DNA of 64,000 bases from Phoronis australis. Its lineage: Eukaryota; Phoronida; Phoronidae. A program made the position numbers and the translations under genes. Location of the stretch: assembly GCA_002633005.1 (NCBI GenBank), contig NMRA01000178.1:348062-412061 (forward strand), written 5' to 3'. A model generated the notes under the pieces. That model saw only the letters and a program-made list of their open reading frames with translations, made no database searches and was not told where the DNA came from. Positions 59,220 to 64,000 of the stretch are shown one piece after another. How positions within the stretch are numbered: the first letter of the stretch is position 1; each line of letters opens with the position of its first letter.

Positions 59220-59335
59220 ATTAGTAGACTTTAACGAGCCGTGGAGAAAACCATAAACTTTCCCTTTGTAAAGGCGGTTGGTTTCACTAGCAATTCCGTT
59301 AATCCACGATGCTTCTTTAAACAATTATCACTCTA
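59220..59335 (-). CDS. Possible internal exon, unidentified
   Basis: The minus-strand frame reads FKEASWINGIASETNRLYKG and KVYGFLHGSLKSTN up to a strong donor AAT|GTAAGT at 59219. An acceptor-like TTATCTAG lies just upstream. The composition is protein-like, but no neighbouring exon or family was recognised. Confidence 0.2.
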
Positions 59336-62300
59336 GATAATTAAACAGCAACTGTCATCTGTCTTATTGATCAACACGTTTATATTATATGCGCTCATGA
59401 ACGGGGTCAAAAACATATCGTCAGAGGTGAAACACACGCGAGAAGCATTTGATATGACCGTGCTCACTACGAAAGAGACCGATCATAACCGAATGCGATG
59501 ACGTCATGATGATGGTTTCGGGCAATACTCCGCAGCAGCTGAATTGACATGTCGCGGACGGAAATTGTTCTCCGAAACGACAGAGTACTGACAATGAACT
59601 TATTGACCGCCTGTCAACAACAGGAATTACGCGTTGTTGAGAGACTAATCGATTAGGTTTTTTCATCAACTTTTAACGGGACCGACTTTCAAAACTGCAC
59701 ACAAACATTCCGAAACTGAGATGTTTATGTTAATTTGATTGCAACGCCACACCGCTGCAGAAAGCCAAGATTTTGTGGATGGGGATGTTTTAGGACTACT
59801 AATCAACTAACTGGATGTAAGAAAACAAAGTTACACAATTCCAATACAACACGTCCAATTAATCTGCATAATCGACCAGAGAGCCAGCATAGAAATTCAA
59901 ATTGTAAATTAAATAGAAGACTATCCAGTAAGAACGTGCTATCAGCTTGTAATGCAGGTGAGGGGCATCTCGTAGACCCCTACGCGATACAAGCTTTGCC
60001 TGTGGTGGAACGCACGCCTGGGGCCGGTTTCATGAAAAAATAGTTAATTACACCCTTTACTTTTGAATTAAATATTTTTTTCTTAAAAGATGTAAGATAG
60101 AAAAATTGTCTACGTTAAGACCGAAGATGGTTCGCACTCATTCATTTGTATCCCTTTGCTGGCACCTGGGAGCAACTCCTCCTGAACTACCAGGAGCAAT
60201 CACTAAAATTATGTAGTCCATGGAGGTATGAAATGTTATAAGGAAAGGTAATTTGCCTTATTAAGAATTCAAACATGAAACAAAACCATGATGGCTTTTG
60301 GAGGGAGCTTCAAGAGAATGAAAGAAAAAACACTTAAAATATATTGATTAAAACACACATTCTCATTCTATTATAAGTGGATGTTAGTTTACGTATTTTA
60401 ACCATTTTCAACCACACAATAATTTTATTGCACGTCGAACGTCATTTAATTATGAATTTGTTAATGTTTACATGGTTCGGAGTGCGCCGTAAAATTAGTG
60501 GTGCTTATTCGCCGTTCGGGGGGCTAGTTTTTCTACCGCTAACCATTGCGGTGAATGGCAAGATGACAAAGTGAACTCTCTTATTCTATGTACACACCTT
60601 GGGGATAGTAACTACGCTTTCGCCACCAGTTGCGAATTCACAAATCTAGGCGAGGTGATGTGCGAAATCAGGTTCCAATAATATTTGGTCTTGAAACTCT
60701 AGTTGAGGATTTGTTTATGACAGTTTGGAAGCAACTGAGATCTCGTATATTTAAGAAGAAGGCCCAGGTTAACAATTTCACTAAAAATGTGCAGCTAAGT
60801 CGCTCTGCATTTTGTCTCTGTGGTGCTTGTTCTCGAATCGAAAGCAGTCCATCTTCAATTTGACTCTGTCTGGGACCATTAGATTGTAAAAATGAGAACT
60901 ATATTAACAAACCTTTTTCATCAACAGTTTACACTGATGGTTGTTGTAAACTGTTGTCAATTTACACAAAAAAATCCTTAGCAGGCTAAATTTTCGGTCG
61001 GTGTTAACTCAAGTCGACTGGACTTCTGTCTTTATTTTGATCTTAGAAATTTCATGAAACATAGGTGAGACAGACTAGTCTGAGGTTAGGCCGATTTCTT
61101 TCTAAGTTGAGATGAGAATGTTTCATGAAACAGGCCACGAGTAAATTTTGTCTAAGAAAATTTGTGTTTAGGACACGAACTTGCAGCTAAGTGGAACAAA
61201 TGGATTTACGCCACTAATTTGGTACCGCAGTGGCAATATTCAGCTGTCTGATTTCACGGTGTGGAAACAACACTATGACCAGACCACTAAATACAGTGGC
61301 GGCAACACAAAATCCTGTATAGAACCGTAAACATTAGAAACAAAAATGGTGCGCCATGTATCAGGAAACACACAAACTGAATCCGATGGACCAGAAACAA
61401 GTCGTCGTGCGCTCATGCAGATCAAATTCTCTGATCACTGACTCGTGAGACATGACCATCGGATGACGCCGCAGGATTTGATGTTGCAGTGCACTGGGCA
61501 GTCCATTTCAGTTAACAGTCCTGTACTGAATTTGTATACCCCGTAACTGTTATTTTAACTCAGAAAAAGAATATATTTTCTGAAAGTAGGAAACCATACG
61601 AATTTGAGTATGGGGTTTATACCAATCTGCCATTAAGTGGGTCACGTGACCACGTCTTTTTAGTAAAAATTAGCAAAAAGGAAGGTACGTTCATAGCAAA
61701 ACAACGGTATCAGTGACAAGCTAAAAATTCATTTCATCTACGCCAAGTGTTCGAAATATCAAACAACCTGTTAAAGTTTTCCAAATTATCATTTTGTGTT
61801 CGTCTTGAGCAACTTTTGAATTTTTCCATAAAATCGCGAAACTCCTATTTTTGATAACCCCTCATGCGTAAAGTGAGAAACTTAAAAACACATCTCAAAA
61901 GCGTTTCGGTGAACAACGCCAAAAGCACAAAATCAGGAAGCTCCATGCTAATCCGATATCCCATTTCTGCGGTGATACTAGTTTGAATCTAAATCAATGT
62001 TAACCTTACTTGCGTGCTGCAATCAAAGAGGAATGACGGATCGACTTGAAGAAACCGTACATATGAATGATGTTGGGTTTTGACTTACCGCATTGGGTAA
62101 CGCCTCGACCTTACACGCAACTAGCACAACATTCACGTCTCAACCTGAGTGACGTCGGAACGAATAATAAATGTGACAAGTTGTTACTACACATCCATTT
62201 GCGAAACAAGTGTGTAAGAACGCGTGAACTGGGCAATTTCAAACAATTTGTAATTCGATTGATTACATGTCTATTTCAACTCCTTTGTCTTGATTTGTAC

Positions 62301-64000
62301 GCAATGAACGCTGGCCAGTGGCAGTTCGAGGTATTTGTGCATACTGTTTACAGCAGCTCGACGGCTTGATGTGTCAACGTGCAGACTGCTGCGGTCATAA
62401 TTAGGAAATAAAAATAAATTTTCATTACGTGGAGGTGTTGAACTGAACTTGACAGCGAGCCACCAAACACTTGTAGTAAATACTGGAACTAAGAATTGGA
62501 CAACAGCGAAGTAATGCTTTAGTTCGACAGGTTCACGGATCATTCGTTTTTAAATTTCACCGAGTGTTAAAATTCTGAATACTAGAACTCTACGTAGAAT
62601 AAGTTGGACTGTGAACTGACTATTAAGAAATAATTAAACGGTTTATTAGTCTCTGGTTGATGTCAAGCCCACAGAGGGGCCCTAATAACCGCTAAATCTG
62701 TTTCGTAACTGCATTAGGTTCATCGCAACTTTTCAAGGAAGTGGTTTACGAACAAAAATAAGTGTCCGTAATCAACTAAAGAATCTTTGAAATAGCAACA
62801 TAGATTAGCCAACTAGAAATCCACAAGAGTTTCGAGTTTCAATTATTTCAAAAAATTCTCAATTAGTTAGTGTAAGCGGTTCCAAGTGTCCGTGAACATC
62901 AATCTCAATCTCGTAGTGAAGACATTGGTTAATTAGAAAAAGTGCAATTTAAAAGCATAGTTCCGGACTATCCCGTCAAACTTCATAAAATGGTAAATAA
63001 AAATTAGGATCAAAAGCTCACCCTACCTCTCATTTACAATGAAGTGACTCGAAATGTGAGACTGACTGATGACATCAATACCAAAAAAGAAGTGAAAATT
63101 GACAACACAAACGGATATAGAAGACAGACGCTTACTTATTATGGAAGCTTCGATAGTCGGCAAGTTAACACCAGTTTTTAGTATATGTGGATTCAGGGGA
63201 CGTGTTACCCATGCGTAACCATACAAACAGAAAGAAAAACGAAACCGCTTTATCTTTTTGTTGCCTCGAACGTTTGTCCTCCAGAAATTATGGTGGCACC
63301 TTGTGTGTCATATAACCCTCTGCGACACCTTGGATCGGCTAGTCTGCAGGCGGATTCCAATTCTGACAAAAAGTGTACGTGTTCAACGCCACGCTCGCAG
63401 CCGTGCTAATCACAACGAAACTTCGTAGCAAAGCCATTTGGCCTTTAGTAAAACAAGGAAACATTTACAATAAATCAAGATAATTATCGGTATCAAATTG
63501 GATAAAACATGCGATTTCACGTCACAACGGGCAGCGAACGTTCAAGTTGTCTTATTAGGCCAAAGAGAAGATTGTAATAGATAACTGCCTGCGCTTTTTG
63601 AAAATTGATGCGGTGATGTGGTATTTTTTGGTTGTCCAAAATGATCCACTTTTTGACAAGTGATTTTTCAGCAACGTATGAACCAATTTTTTGAAATTTC
63701 TTACACATGAGCCAAAGGCTATCATCAACAAATATACAAAATATCAAAGAGATTTATGTCCAATTGTGCGAGTACTGTCAAATTAAATACACCAGGCCAA
63801 GAAATAAACTATCAAAGGGAAGCCCACTTATTTCAGTCTATATTCAATGTGGCCTCCATCCTCCTCCACGACTTAACGGATCCGTTTGTTCCAACCAGAA
63901 ATACTTTTCTGTGTTTCTTCCATCGAGATTTCCTCCCATGACATAATTATCCTGTCTTTTAACTCGTGCTCAGTGAATTTACCTCTCATTTCCCGGTAAA
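59336..64000. other. Non-coding stretch to the end of the window
   Basis: Several frames of 60-100 codons (for example at 59735, 60630, 62067 and the minus frame ending at 62271) lack domains and consistent splice sites. No repeat array or transposon ends were recognised. Confidence 0.35.

Noticed and set aside
59735-60043. 102-codon plus-strand frame with acceptor-like and donor-like sites
   Set aside because: Cysteine- and asparagine-rich without a recognisable fold or phase-compatible neighbour.
62271-62543. Minus-strand frame with a hydrophobic stretch that looked like a receptor helix
   Set aside because: Only one helix-like segment and no GPCR motif.
1-64000. CRISPR arrays, operons, rRNA or intact tRNA genes
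   Set aside because: The tandem arrays have no unique spacers of constant length and lie in eukaryotic sequence; the tRNA-like heads belong to SINEs; no rRNA sequence was recognised.

Overview
This window looks like nuclear DNA from a marine invertebrate, most likely a lophotrochozoan such as a mollusc, annelid or brachiopod. It is AT-rich and gene-poor, with introns of several kilobases and GT-AG splice sites. It carries a neuropeptide receptor of the protostome-rich DMSR/sex-peptide-receptor group and a dense load of short DNA transposons. The taxonomic placement is inference. The assembly comes from a very heterozygous animal: three of the five single-N positions sit at duplicated or inverted sequence that looks like two alleles or contig ends placed side by side.

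Firm genes are few. (1) A chromodomain gene on the minus strand starts at 12631. Exon 1 (12631-12494) and exon 2 (5332-5189) are separated by a 7.2 kb intron and together encode one complete chromodomain with its aromatic cage; the 3' exons were not found. A possible plus-strand reading frame (12932-13150) lies head-to-head with it across about 300 bp containing a palindromic E-box pair. (2) An intact 353-residue rhodopsin-class GPCR (41231-40170, minus) has its whole coding sequence in one exon. Everything else with protein similarity is broken or uncertain: a HIRAN-like pseudogene (1837-2144), P2X7-like and THAP-like remnants inside transposons, a frameshifted coding-like stretch near 17 kb, and a SIAH-like RING fragment near 30 kb.

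Region by region: 0-5 kb holds three elements whose inverted ends are built of short repeats, plus the HIRAN-like pseudogene. 5-13 kb is the chromodomain gene. 13-19 kb has a tRNA-derived SINE, an allelic 278-bp insertion and small MITEs. 19.9-28.6 kb is a roughly 40-bp minisatellite split apart by two TTAA-flanked Kolobok-like elements and a TIR element opening with GGGGCTATTCGG. 28-38 kb has further MITEs and a TTAA-flanked element carrying a P2X7-like pseudogene. 38-43 kb is the GPCR followed by an array of eight CTCF-like motifs. 44-53 kb has a 392-bp TIR element with a THAP-like ORF, a second SINE copy, a third Kolobok-like element inside a 34-bp minisatellite, and a hairpin MITE. 53-64 kb is nearly featureless.

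The most interesting biology is the transposon architecture. The TTAA-flanked elements appear to derive from a parent with two convergent genes, a THAP-domain protein entering from one end and a P2X7-like cysteine-domain protein from the other.
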